Of a stretch of DNA of 38,522 nt, positions 1 through 7,399 are shown one piece after another. Below the pieces are notes generated by a model. The model saw only the letters and a program-made list of their open reading frames with translations, was not told where the DNA came from and ran no database searches. Source of the DNA: Anaerolineae bacterium (GTDB lineage Bacteria; Chloroflexota; Anaerolineae; Aggregatilineales; Phototrophicaceae); the NCBI GenBank assembly GCA_019912965.1, contig JAIOHM010000191.1:1-38522 (forward strand), read 5' to 3'. Each line of letters opens with the position of its first letter. Within the stretch, counting starts at the first letter, position 1. The position numbers were made by a program, and so were the translations under genes.

Positions 1-5
1 CCACT

Positions 6-54
6 ATTTACCCCTAACCCCAGCCCTTCCCCCGCACGCAGGGGAAGGGAGCAA
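6..54. repeat. 49-bp dispersed palindromic repeat, copy 1
   Basis: This segment is identical over all 49 bases to 35608-35656 and is partly repeated at 38272-38356. Its core is a perfect 9-bp inverted repeat, CCCTTCCCC (24-32) and GGGGAAGGG (41-49), around the 8-base loop CGCACGCA. It lies 35 bp beyond the stop codon of the minus-strand ATP-grasp gene, so its transcript could form a 3' hairpin. No T-run follows on either strand, so it is not a classical intrinsic terminator. A REP-like or small non-autonomous mobile repeat is the best description. Confidence 0.85.
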
Positions 55-88
55 TACAAACCCATTCAGATCATAGATTATGAGAAGC

Positions 89-1552
89 TCACTCATAAAG
101 AACCCAGGTATCTTTGCTGCCGCCGCCCTGTGATGAGTTGACCACCAGCGAACCGCGCTGCAAGGCTACGCGCGTTAGGCCGCCGGGAACAATCGTCACT
201 TTGTCGCCGTACAGGATGTAGGGGCGCAGGTCAACGTGACGGGCTTCCACTTCACCATTGACGAAGCAGGGGGCGCGGGAAAGTGCCATTGTCGGCTGGG
301 CGATATAGTTGCGCGGATTGGCGATGATGCGCTTACGGAATTCCTCGCGCTGGTCAACGGTGCTGTGGGGGCCAATCAACATGCCATAGCCGCCCGATTC
401 ACCGACGGCTTTCACCACTAATTTATGCAGATTCGCCAGCACATAACGGCGTTCTTTTTCGTCGGTCAGGAGATAGGTTTCAACGTTGTTGATGGCGGGT
501 TCTTCGCCCAGATAATAACGGATGATTTTGGGAACGTAGTAGTAAAAGGCTTTGTCATCGGCTACGCCTGTGCCGACGGCATTTGCCAGCGCAACATTGC
601 CCGCACGGTAGGCATTAAACAATCCGGCTACACCCAACATCGAGTCGGGGCGGAAGGTCAGCGGATCAATGTAATCGTCATCAATGCGGCGGTAGATAAC
701 ATCCACCCGGCGCAAGCCTGCGGTCGTCCGCATGTAGACGATGTTGTTGTGAACGACCAGATCGCGGCCTTCTACCAGTTCGATACCCATCTGCCGCGCA
801 AGGAAGGCATGTTCAAAGTAGGCCGAGTTATATACACCGGGCGTCATGAGCACAATGGTCGGTTCAGGGCGGGAAGGCGGCGCGAGATGCCGCAGGGTAG
901 CAAGCAGGGCGTGCCCATAATTCTCTACCGGGCGCACACCGTAATCGGCAAACATACGCGGGAAAACATGCTTGGTGACCTGCCGATTCGCCAGCATGTA
1001 GGATACACCACTGGGTACGCGCAGATTGTCTTCCAACACGACAAATTCGCCACTGGGTAAACGGATTAAATCCGTGCCACAGACCGAGACATACAGATCA
1101 CGCGGGACACGCACCCCACGCATTTCGCGGCGGAAGTGCTGACTGCTGAAAATCAGTTCCGGGGGAACGACTTTATCTTTCAGGATGCGGGCGTCATGGT
1201 AAATATCCTGCAAGAACAGGTTGAGCGCGGTGATGCGCTGCGTCAGCCCTCGTTCGATGGTTGCCCATTCGGCGCTGGTGATGATGCGCGGGAGCAGATC
1301 ATAGGGGAAGATGCGTTCTGTGCCTTCGGTGCGCCCATAAACCGTAAAGGTGATGCCCTGATGCAGAAATGAGAGATCAGCGGCTTGCTGGCGGCGCTGG
1401 AGTTCCTCGGCTGTGAGGTCGAGCACACGCTGGTACAAGGCTTCGTAATGCGCACGGGCACGCCCAGACGAGTCGAACATTTCGTCGTGGGCATCGTCAA
1501 TCAGGTATTTGACAAACGGAGGGGTGGCGGCCTGAGTTGTGGTAATGGTCAT
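89..1552 (-). CDS. Circularly permuted type 2 ATP-grasp protein (DUF404/DUF407 type)
   Basis: The protein of about 487 residues matches the circularly permuted ATP-grasp family. Members form amide or peptide bonds with ATP and are often encoded beside an alpha-E helical protein and a transglutaminase-like protein. Family hallmarks visible are VLEDNLRVPSGVSYML, the block around DVIYRRIDDDYIDP, and the nucleotide-binding stretch KAVGESGGYGMLIGP. Length is normal for the family. No alpha-E or transglutaminase partner lies downstream inside the window, so the gene looks solitary unless partners sit beyond position 1. I chose ATG 1552; a TTG at 1576 would add eight residues. Neither has a good Shine-Dalgarno sequence. 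The substrate cannot be told from sequence. Confidence 0.88.
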   Translation of the reverse strand: MTITTTQAATPPFVKYLIDDAHDEMFDSSGRARAHYEALYQRVLDLTAEELQRRQQAADLSFLHQGITFTVYGRTEGTERIFPYDLLPRIITSAEWATIERGLTQRITALNLFLQDIYHDARILKDKVVPPELIFSSQHFRREMRGVRVPRDLYVSVCGTDLIRLPSGEFVVLEDNLRVPSGVSYMLANRQVTKHVFPRMFADYGVRPVENYGHALLATLRHLAPPSRPEPTIVLMTPGVYNSAYFEHAFLARQMGIELVEGRDLVVHNNIVYMRTTAGLRRVDVIYRRIDDDYIDPLTFRPDSMLGVAGLFNAYRAGNVALANAVGTGVADDKAFYYYVPKIIRYYLGEEPAINNVETYLLTDEKERRYVLANLHKLVVKAVGESGGYGMLIGPHSTVDQREEFRKRIIANPRNYIAQPTMALSRAPCFVNGEVEARHVDLRPYILYGDKVTIVPGGLTRVALQRGSLVVNSSQGGGSKDTWVLYE

Positions 1553-1688
1553 TGGTTGGTTAAGTCTGGTTCCCAAAATAACGGTTTATTTTAATGGGTA
1601 ACTATAACCGCAACCTGAGCAATTATGCCAAGAAATGAACCTCACAATTGAGGCAATTTGACAAAGCATTCAAATCAGAACCGCCCGA

Positions 1689-2246
1689 TCACTCGTAGAT
1701 TTCGCTTGGTTGATGGGGGGCGTAAGGTTTTTGGGAAGCGTTGTTGATGTAGTCCAGCACAGCAGGCAGATTTTGTTCCGGGGGATAGAGCGAATCCACA
1801 AACAGGGCGTTGTCATTCCAAGGCTGGTAATACTCGCGCATCCGGGTAACATCATCCCAACCCACAGGTTTCCATCCGGGCACATACTGGACACGGTTGG
1901 TCATCCGGTCACGCCAGACCTGATCGTCGGAGCAGTAACAGTAGATGGCACAAAATTTAGCTTTGTAGCGGGCGGCAATTTCGCTGGCGACAGTGCGGAA
2001 ATGGTCGAGGGGAAAGGTGGCATCCAGAATTACGTTCAGCCCCAAACTGAGCTGTTCATCGGCCATATCAAGGATGATGTAGTAGCCGTCGCCAGTATTG
2101 GCTTCGGCCAGATTGTGATCCCTCAAAATACGCTGTACGCGGTCTTTGGCGAAGGCCGGAATACGTAAACGGCGGGCAACCATGCGTGCGAGTGTCGTCT
2201 TGCCACTTCCCGGCATCCCGGCAAAGAGAATAAGCGTATTATCCAA
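1689..2246 (-). CDS. AAA/zeta-like P-loop kinase, unknown substrate
   Basis: A 185-residue P-loop NTPase. Walker A is GMPGSGKT at residues 10-17, directly after the first beta strand. The compact size and layout match the AAA_33 / zeta-toxin / gluconate-kinase-like group of small-molecule or RNA-modifying kinases. The C-terminal half includes GWDDVTRMREYYQPW. The start is TTG 2246, supported by AGGAAAGG 6 nt upstream; no in-frame ATG follows closely. There is no antitoxin-like small gene beside it, so a zeta toxin role is not supported. It lies upstream of, and in the same direction as, the ATP-grasp gene with a 136-bp gap, so co-transcription is possible but unproven. Confidence 0.8.
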   Translation of the reverse strand: MDNTLILFAGMPGSGKTTLARMVARRLRIPAFAKDRVQRILRDHNLAEANTGDGYYIILDMADEQLSLGLNVILDATFPLDHFRTVASEIAARYKAKFCAIYCYCSDDQVWRDRMTNRVQYVPGWKPVGWDDVTRMREYYQPWNDNALFVDSLYPPEQNLPAVLDYINNASQKPYAPHQPSEIYE

Positions 2247-2270
2247 AATGTGCCTTTCCTGAGTCGCTGG

Positions 2271-3347
2271 TTATTTTATTTTGGTGAATGCGCCAGTGTT
2301 GGGCACAAACCGGAATACGCTGCCATTAGGCGAGTCGATGTAAAATGCGCCTGTGCCATCTTCATACTGGATGGTTCGGTTGTCGCTATTGATTGTGCTG
2401 GTCGCAAGGCCAACCGCCTGTCCCCATGCACCTTGAATGGCAATCGGTGTATTGGTATTGCAGTACATCCAAGCGAACATGGTCTGCGGGGCGAATAATC
2501 CGCCGCCAGTTGTGCCCCAGCAAGAGTAGGTCGTGACACCATCCCAACCGTTGGGGTAGCTGATGAAACGTCCGTCGCTGGTAGTCATGCCGTAAACGGT
2601 GTTGAGACTGTTGGCGTTGATGTAGATCATATAACCGCGCTCAAAAGGCTGGAATGCACCCGGCCCGACCGCACCCGCTGCGGTTGGACAGCCCGCATCC
2701 GCCGGAGCAAATTGGTCACCGAAGAACCATCCGGTGGCGCACTGCACGGTGATGGCGATTGATTGGGTCACTTCCTGCCCGCCGCGCTGGGCTACCAATC
2801 GGTAGACAACGAGTTTGCCGCTGGCAGGTACGGTAACAGGCAACGTTCCAGTCGGGACGATTGAAAAAGTCTGTACAACTACGCCCTGCTGATTGAGTTG
2901 GTCAATCCGTGCTGCATCCGCAACGGCGTTCCAAGTCAATGTTACTGAGCTGTTGGCGGCAACATTGGTGGCGCTGGCGGTGAAGGCGATAATTTGGGGT
3001 GCAAGCGGTGTACTGGTAGCAACTGGGGTGTTGGTGGGTGTAAAGGTGGCGGTGGCGGTTGGCGTATGCGTCAGGCTGGGTGTATATGTTACGGTTGGCG
3101 TGTAGGTTTTGGTGGGTGTACCCGTCAAGGTGGAAGTCGGCGATGGTGTGCTGGTCGGCGTCAGGGTGGCGGTTGATGTATTGGTTGGCGAAGGGGTAAA
3201 GGTTAAAGTTGGTGTGTCGCTGGGTTCGAGGGTCGGCAAAACGGCCAGAGTCGGCAGTTCAACCACCTGGGCTGAATCACCCTGACAAGCAGCCAAAATC
3301 AAGAGAGCAATCATCACAATGGCTGTGCGAATGTACGAGTTAGCCAT
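2271..3347 (-). CDS. Thr/Pro-stalked lipoprotein with Ig-like and surface C-terminal domain
   Basis: About 358 residues. The start at ATG 3347 is set by GGAGGAA just upstream, and it puts a lipobox (LAAC, Cys21) at the end of the signal sequence. Residues about 30-115 are a low-complexity Thr/Pro/Ser stalk that would hold the rest away from the membrane. Then follows an Ig-like domain (IIAFTASATNVAANSSVTL... TWNA) of about 85 residues. The C-terminal domain of about 150 residues begins at a Cys and contains AFQPFERGYMIY and GQAVGLATS. The same C-terminal arrangement occurs in the secreted protein at 10846-13386 (AFQSFEKGVMVW, ALGWATAEE). Function is unknown; a cell-surface binding or structural role is inferred. 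It is divergent from the M14 lipoprotein gene, with only 48 bp between the starts. Confidence 0.82.
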   Translation of the reverse strand: MANSYIRTAIVMIALLILAACQGDSAQVVELPTLAVLPTLEPSDTPTLTFTPSPTNTSTATLTPTSTPSPTSTLTGTPTKTYTPTVTYTPSLTHTPTATATFTPTNTPVATSTPLAPQIIAFTASATNVAANSSVTLTWNAVADAARIDQLNQQGVVVQTFSIVPTGTLPVTVPASGKLVVYRLVAQRGGQEVTQSIAITVQCATGWFFGDQFAPADAGCPTAAGAVGPGAFQPFERGYMIYINANSLNTVYGMTTSDGRFISYPNGWDGVTTYSCWGTTGGGLFAPQTMFAWMYCNTNTPIAIQGAWGQAVGLATSTINSDNRTIQYEDGTGAFYIDSPNGSVFRFVPNTGAFTKIK

Positions 3348-3395
3348 ATGTTCCTCCGCGCTGCCGGAGCATGATGCAGCCAACAGGATATTCGA

Positions 3396-4406
3396 ATGAG
3401 ACCGATTTTTGCTTTCATGATACTCTTATTCACGGCAGGCTGCCAGCAAACTTTAGTCATTATTGAGCCGAGCGCAATGGCGACCGTCCAGCCATTTGAA
3501 CCTTCTACACCGCGCCCGACACAAACGCCACGAAGTATCCTCGTTCCAGCGACGGCAACCGTGATTCCGACACAACCCCTGCCAACATCAACACCCTTCC
3601 CTACAGTGCCTTCTGTTACACGTAGTACCCCGGCTGAAGGTGCAATTGTGGCGGGGGAAAGCATTACACCGGGTACTCCGACGGCAACACCTGTGCAAAC
3701 CCTTCCGCCACAGGGCGATGTGTTTGTGGTGGGACAGTCGTCCGGCGGGCGCGATATCTGGGGGTGGCGATTCGGCGCGGGGAGCAAAATCCTGCTGCTG
3801 GTAGGTGGAGTCCATGCCGGGTTTGAAGCCAATACAGTGGTGCTGATGAACGAGATGATTGCTCATTTTCAGTCGACTCCAGCGGATGTGCTGCCGGGTA
3901 TGACGGTGATGATTGTTCCGGTGATGAATCCGGATGGTTTAGTACAGGGGCGACAGGCACAGGGGCGGTTCAATGGCAATAATGTGGATTTGAATCGCAA
4001 TTGGGGCTGCGAATGGTCGGCGGAGGCGTACTGGCAGCAGCGGCAGGTTGACCCCGGCCCGCACGCCTTTTCTGAACCGGAAACGCTGGCTTTAGCTCAA
4101 CTGGTTCGGGATTTTCAACCTGCATCGGCTATCTTTTATCACAGTGCGGCGGCAGGCATTTTTGCAGGAGATTGCGAAGGAGGACATGGATCGGACAGAT
4201 TGGCGGCGGTGTTGGGTGAGGCGACCGGTTATGCTTATGGAGCGGCTTTCAGCGCGTATCCAGTGACCGGGACAGCCGCCAGTTGGGTTGATGGGCAGGG
4301 CATTCCATCGGTTGATCTGGAACTTAGCGGCACGCGCGCGACAGAATTTATTCGTAATTTACGAGGGGTTTTGGCTGTTCAACGCTGGTTGACAGGCTCA
4401 GGATAA
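3396..4406 (+). CDS. M14 carboxypeptidase-like zinc peptidase lipoprotein
   Basis: The 336-residue exported protein starts with a short signal sequence ending in TAGC (Cys16), a plausible lipobox. A Thr/Pro-rich stalk runs to about residue 105, followed by an M14 peptidase domain. Visible catalytic features are the zinc-binding segment GGVHAGFEAN (H140, E144), the substrate-binding NVDLNRNWG (N200, R201), H249 in FYHS as third zinc ligand, and E309 in the VDLEL strand as likely catalytic base. The first zinc motif is HxxxE rather than the textbook HxxE. Family knowledge predicts cleavage of peptides or peptidoglycan stem peptides outside the membrane. AGGATA lies about 9 nt before the ATG. 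The 3' end overlaps the convergent gene by 59 bp. Confidence 0.85.
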   Translation: MRPIFAFMILLFTAGCQQTLVIIEPSAMATVQPFEPSTPRPTQTPRSILVPATATVIPTQPLPTSTPFPTVPSVTRSTPAEGAIVAGESITPGTPTATPVQTLPPQGDVFVVGQSSGGRDIWGWRFGAGSKILLLVGGVHAGFEANTVVLMNEMIAHFQSTPADVLPGMTVMIVPVMNPDGLVQGRQAQGRFNGNNVDLNRNWGCEWSAEAYWQQRQVDPGPHAFSEPETLALAQLVRDFQPASAIFYHSAAAGIFAGDCEGGHGSDRLAAVLGEATGYAYGAAFSAYPVTGTAASWVDGQGIPSVDLELSGTRATEFIRNLRGVLAVQRWLTGSG

Positions 4407-4818
4407 ATTCCCAGTGTTCCAGTCGACTGCCCGGTTTTATGGCCGTGCTGATTTCTGGTAACATCCGTCCTACATCTTCCAGCGTGGCCGCAAACTGAAA
4501 CAAATCGCGGGCGCGCAAGCCTGCGTTGGTTGATTTGTAGAGCGCCTGAGCAAACAGGTCTGCGCCGACAATGATGAGCGCGCTGACCATCGCATGATCC
4601 TTGAGGTTGGCTAGTTCGCGGCAGTGTGCCATAAATTCAGTAGGGTTCATGTCTGCACAACCGATTTCGACCACTACCGCTACAGGACGCGATACCCGCA
4701 CCAAAAAGCCTTTGGTTTCTTCCAGCGCGGCCTGAAGATCACCCCAATCCGGTTGGGTTGAGGTGTAAGCCAAACGCATCAATTGACGGTTATTGTCCCA
4801 AAAAGCTGAAACGCTCAT
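4348..4818 (-). CDS. Hypothetical 156-aa protein, possibly STAS/SpoIIAA-like
   Basis: I do not recognise this protein with certainty. It is soluble, has no signal peptide, and its first half (FWDNNRQLMRLAYTSTQPDW, then a strand VAVVVEIGCADMNP) has an alternating strand-helix look that resembles SpoIIAA/STAS-type proteins in other bacteria. GAGGAAATACA precedes ATG 4818, and a sigma70-like promoter (4860-4888) lies just upstream, so the gene is likely real. Its last 59 bases are antisense to the end of the M14 gene. It diverges from the unknown gene at 5001. Confidence 0.65.
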   Translation of the reverse strand: MSVSAFWDNNRQLMRLAYTSTQPDWGDLQAALEETKGFLVRVSRPVAVVVEIGCADMNPTEFMAHCRELANLKDHAMVSALIIVGADLFAQALYKSTNAGLRARDLFQFAATLEDVGRMLPEISTAIKPGSRLEHWEFILSLSTSVEQPKPLVNYE

Positions 4819-4859
4819 TGTATTTCCTCAACCGGCTCTATGGTAATTGTCTATTACTC

Positions 4860-4888
4860 ATTAAAGCATAACGAAGAATTAATTACAA
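4860..4888 (-). promoter_or_regulatory. Predicted sigma70-type promoter for the 4348-4818 gene
   Basis: On the minus strand, TTGTAA (4888-4883) and TTTAAT (4865-4860) are 17 bp apart in an AT-rich divergent intergenic region. The start codon at 4818 would lie about 35 nt after the predicted transcription start. Prediction by eye only. Confidence 0.45.
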
Positions 4889-4943
4889 TTGTGAAAACGT
4901 CGTTGAGCTAATTTTTCGTTTATTATTCAATTTCCTGCCCAGC

Positions 4944-4972
4944 TTGAAGTTTTGACAAAAGGCTGCATAATT
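4944..4972 (+). promoter_or_regulatory. Predicted sigma70-type promoter for the 5001 gene
   Basis: TTGAAG (4944-4949) and CATAAT (4967-4972) are separated by 17 bp, about 28 bp before ATG 5001. A second TTGACA at 4952-4957 has no good -10 partner at the right spacing. Confidence 0.45.
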
Positions 4973-5000
4973 CGGACATGGTAGTCAATGAGGGTGAATT

Positions 5001-5528
5001 ATGTCTGACCGTGCCCAGACCTTTGAAAACGCGCCAATGGCTGATCTGCTTGGCATTCTGCTGCGCCAGATGCGCCGTCCGCTGACGACTCACGGCTGGC
5101 ACATGACCGATACCGAGGCGGTGCGAATCGCGCAGGAACGGGTTGAAAATGGTAAGCTGGCGGATGCGGAACTGGTCAAGGCTATCATTGAAGCAGTGAA
5201 AGAAAGCCAGGATGTGCTCACCAAAATGGGGCTGACGTTTGAACAGTCGCTTGATGCGGATATGAATACGATTGGCGGATGGACAAGCACGGCTGAATTT
5301 CTGGAACTGGCAAACGAAAAAAGCAACGCTGAGTTACGGATTACAGTGGGGGCGGCACTGGCGCTGGTCTTTGGCGAACGGCAGTTTGTTGCCTCGCTGC
5401 TGTATCTGGCAGGCGGCGATTATGGTGATGAGACGGTGATCGCGCGGCGTGTTTTGAGCTTTGCCAGCGGCGTCGCCCCGGATGCGGCAAACTGGTTAGC
5501 TCTGGTGCGGCAGTGGGTAGCAGGCTAA
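5001..5528 (+). CDS. Hypothetical 175-aa soluble protein
   Basis: I do not recognise a family. The protein is mostly helical in appearance and has no signal peptide or membrane segment. It is acidic in the middle (VKESQDVLTKMGLTFEQS), and its C-terminal half is rich in Ala, Leu and Val with AALALVFGERQFVASLLYLA, which reads as amphipathic helix packing. GAGGG precedes the ATG, and a promoter-like sequence lies just upstream. The FKBP gene follows 64 bp later on the same strand, so they may share a transcript. Confidence 0.65.
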   Translation: MSDRAQTFENAPMADLLGILLRQMRRPLTTHGWHMTDTEAVRIAQERVENGKLADAELVKAIIEAVKESQDVLTKMGLTFEQSLDADMNTIGGWTSTAEFLELANEKSNAELRITVGAALALVFGERQFVASLLYLAGGDYGDETVIARRVLSFASGVAPDAANWLALVRQWVAG

Positions 5529-5592
5529 GTATGCTTTACAGGAGGGCTTAGACCCTTCTCTACTATGTGTATCCATTTTGAAAGGAAACGAG

Positions 5593-5979
5593 ATGAGCAA
5601 GGAAGCGGGTCAGCAGTTTTTGGACGCCAATGCCAAAAAAGAAGGTGTTTCTACAACCGCCAGCGGGCTGCAATACAAAGTGGTCACGGCTGGGGGTGGG
5701 GCCAAACCGACCGCAACCGATACCGTGAAGGTTCACTATCGGGGTACGTTCATTGATGGCAAAACCTTTGACAGTTCGTATGACCGGGGCGAACCGATTT
5801 CGTTTCCCCTCAACCGGGTGATTAAGGGTTGGACTGAAGGGGTGCAGTTGATGCCTGTGGGTTCGACATATGAGTTTTACATTCCTTACACACTGGCTTA
5901 TGGTGAAAACGGCGCGGGCGGTGTGATTCCCCCATATGCTACGCTGATTTTTCAGGTCGAGTTGTTGGGCATTGAGTAA
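5593..5979 (+). CDS. FKBP-type peptidyl-prolyl cis-trans isomerase
   Basis: A 128-residue single-domain FKBP. It catalyses proline cis-trans isomerisation and assists protein folding. Typical FKBP blocks are present: SGLQYKVV, VKVHYRGTFIDGKTFDSSYD, FPLNRVIKGWTEGVQLMPVG, and the final strand LIFQVELLGIE. The conserved aromatic pocket residues Y, F, D, V-I, W and Y are all in place. The N-terminal stretch KEAGQQFLDANAKKEGV resembles the linker before the catalytic domain in FkpA/FklB proteins. There is no signal peptide, so it appears cytoplasmic. AAAGGA 6 nt before ATG 5593 fixes the start; an upstream TTG at 5578 is disfavoured. Confidence 0.93.
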   Translation: MSKEAGQQFLDANAKKEGVSTTASGLQYKVVTAGGGAKPTATDTVKVHYRGTFIDGKTFDSSYDRGEPISFPLNRVIKGWTEGVQLMPVGSTYEFYIPYTLAYGENGAGGVIPPYATLIFQVELLGIE

Positions 5980-5999
5980 TCTCAACCCGAACTGAAATC

Positions 6000-6497
6000 A
6001 TGAAACCACCGATTATTCCACTCGAAAAACTCGAATCCCTGCCGGTTGTTTATCAGGCCACTATCCCGGAAAAATACCGGGATATGATGGGGCATATGAA
6101 CATCCGCTGGTATCTGGAACTTTATGATGAAGCCGGGATGCCGCTGTTTGAATTGATCGGGCTGACGGCTGAACATTACCAGTCCAATCTGGCTGGCGGG
6201 TTCGATCTGGAACACCACATCCACTATTTAAATGAAGTTCACATTGGGGATACGGTTGCTATACGTGGGCGTTTGCTGGCGCGTTCCGCCAAGCGGCTGC
6301 ATTACATGCTGTTTATGGTGAATGAGACACGCGGTTTGCTGGCTTCTACCTTTGAATGTGTGAACTCGTATGCTGATTTGCAGACGCGACGGACAGCACC
6401 TTACCCGGAAGCAATCACTGTGCAGATCGATTCCATGCTGACAGCTCATCGTCAACTGGATTGGGATGCACCCGTGTGCGGATCGATGGGGGCTTAG
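6000..6497 (+). CDS. Hotdog-fold (4HBT-like) acyl-CoA thioesterase family protein
   Basis: The 165-residue protein has the hallmark opening of 4-hydroxybenzoyl-CoA thioesterase-like hotdog proteins: a first strand (VVYQATI), then RDMMGHMNIRWYLELYDEA, matching the D-x-x-G-H-x-N region that begins the long hotdog helix. Later strands, including GDTVAIRGRLLARSAKRLHYM and LLASTFECV, fit the five-stranded sheet. Acyl-CoA or acyl-ACP hydrolysis is the family function; the substrate is unknown. It follows the FKBP gene by 20 bp and is probably co-transcribed. Its last 4 bases overlap the end of the convergent PD40 gene. Confidence 0.78.
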   Translation: MKPPIIPLEKLESLPVVYQATIPEKYRDMMGHMNIRWYLELYDEAGMPLFELIGLTAEHYQSNLAGGFDLEHHIHYLNEVHIGDTVAIRGRLLARSAKRLHYMLFMVNETRGLLASTFECVNSYADLQTRRTAPYPEAITVQIDSMLTAHRQLDWDAPVCGSMGA

Positions 6498-7399
6498 GGT
6501 CGCCATCGGGGCGCGGTGTATAAGTGTGCGTTGGGTTTACCGAATAATTGGTCAATGTGATTGGAGCAGGTTTCCGGCTGCGACAGACAGTTTGAATCGA
6601 GCAGATTTATCCGGGCATAGTCGCGGTCGAAAGCGATGTGTCGGGAGTCCGGCGACCAGTTGGGATAATTGAAGGCGTCCCCCAAGCTGTTGATTAAAAC
6701 TGACAGCTTGTTTGTTTCCAGATTGAGCGCAACCAGCGCGACGGTGCTGCGGGTGGAGATGTAGATTATGGTACGGCCATCGGGCGACCACGCAGGCATT
6801 ACATCCGAACCGGGGTTGAAGGTCAGACGGCGCGTATAATCGCCTTCGGTGGTTATCAGGTAGAGTTCCTGATTCCAGCGTTCGTCGTAATCGGACGCCA
6901 CCACAAGCTGTTTGCCATCCGGTGACCAAGCCGGGTGTATGTCCATTGTGTCGTTATGGGTCAAACGGCGCGTTATGCCATTCTTGCTGTTGACCAGCAT
7001 AATTTCAGTATAGCCAAAACGCTCGGTGGTGAAGGCAATATCCGTCCCATCCGGTGACCAAGCAGGGTCGAAGTCGTTGGCCGGGTCATCGGTCATCCGC
7101 CGCACATTTTGCCCGCCCGCATCCATCGTATAGATTTCACGGTTGCCATCCCGTTCGGAGACAAAAGCAATCTGTTTCCCATCTGGCGACCATGCAGGCA
7201 GCCAATCATTGACTTCATTATGCGTAACGGCACCAATTAATCCGCGCCCTATATCCAGACGGTAAATTTCGAAATCACCATCGATTGTTGAAGCGAATGC
7301 GAGTTCATAGCGGGGCAGCGAAGTTCCAATGAGCAGCGCGACTGTGACACAACTGGCACAAACGGCGATCAAGAAAATCAATAACCGGGTGAAAATCAT
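6494..7399 (-). CDS. Membrane-anchored six-bladed PD40/TolB-like beta-propeller (third of triplet)
   Basis: A 301-residue protein with one N-terminal transmembrane anchor (residues about 5-27) and then a propeller. Reading blades as 'strand, IY, LT, WSPDG' units gives six, with motifs PAWSPDG four times and PNWSPDS once. The chain starts on the IAF-type strand and ends in RWRP, which fits closure of the ring by pairing N- and C-terminal strands. The last blade carries a cysteine pair, NCLSQPETC. The start ATG overlaps the previous stop as ATGA (7396-7399), so it is translationally coupled. No enzyme motif is present; ligand- or protein-binding outside the membrane is inferred. Confidence 0.85.
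   Translation of the reverse strand: MIFTRLLIFLIAVCASCVTVALLIGTSLPRYELAFASTIDGDFEIYRLDIGRGLIGAVTHNEVNDWLPAWSPDGKQIAFVSERDGNREIYTMDAGGQNVRRMTDDPANDFDPAWSPDGTDIAFTTERFGYTEIMLVNSKNGITRRLTHNDTMDIHPAWSPDGKQLVVASDYDERWNQELYLITTEGDYTRRLTFNPGSDVMPAWSPDGRTIIYISTRSTVALVALNLETNKLSVLINSLGDAFNYPNWSPDSRHIAFDRDYARINLLDSNCLSQPETCSNHIDQLFGKPNAHLYTAPRWRP

Noticed and set aside
1689..2246. Zeta toxin of a toxin-antitoxin pair
   Set aside because: Only the P-loop kinase is present; no small antitoxin gene overlaps or precedes it. The fold is shared with many metabolic kinases.
3000..3240. Simple-sequence repeat or recombination array
   Set aside because: The low-complexity DNA is explained by the Thr/Pro/Ser stalk codons of the lipoprotein.
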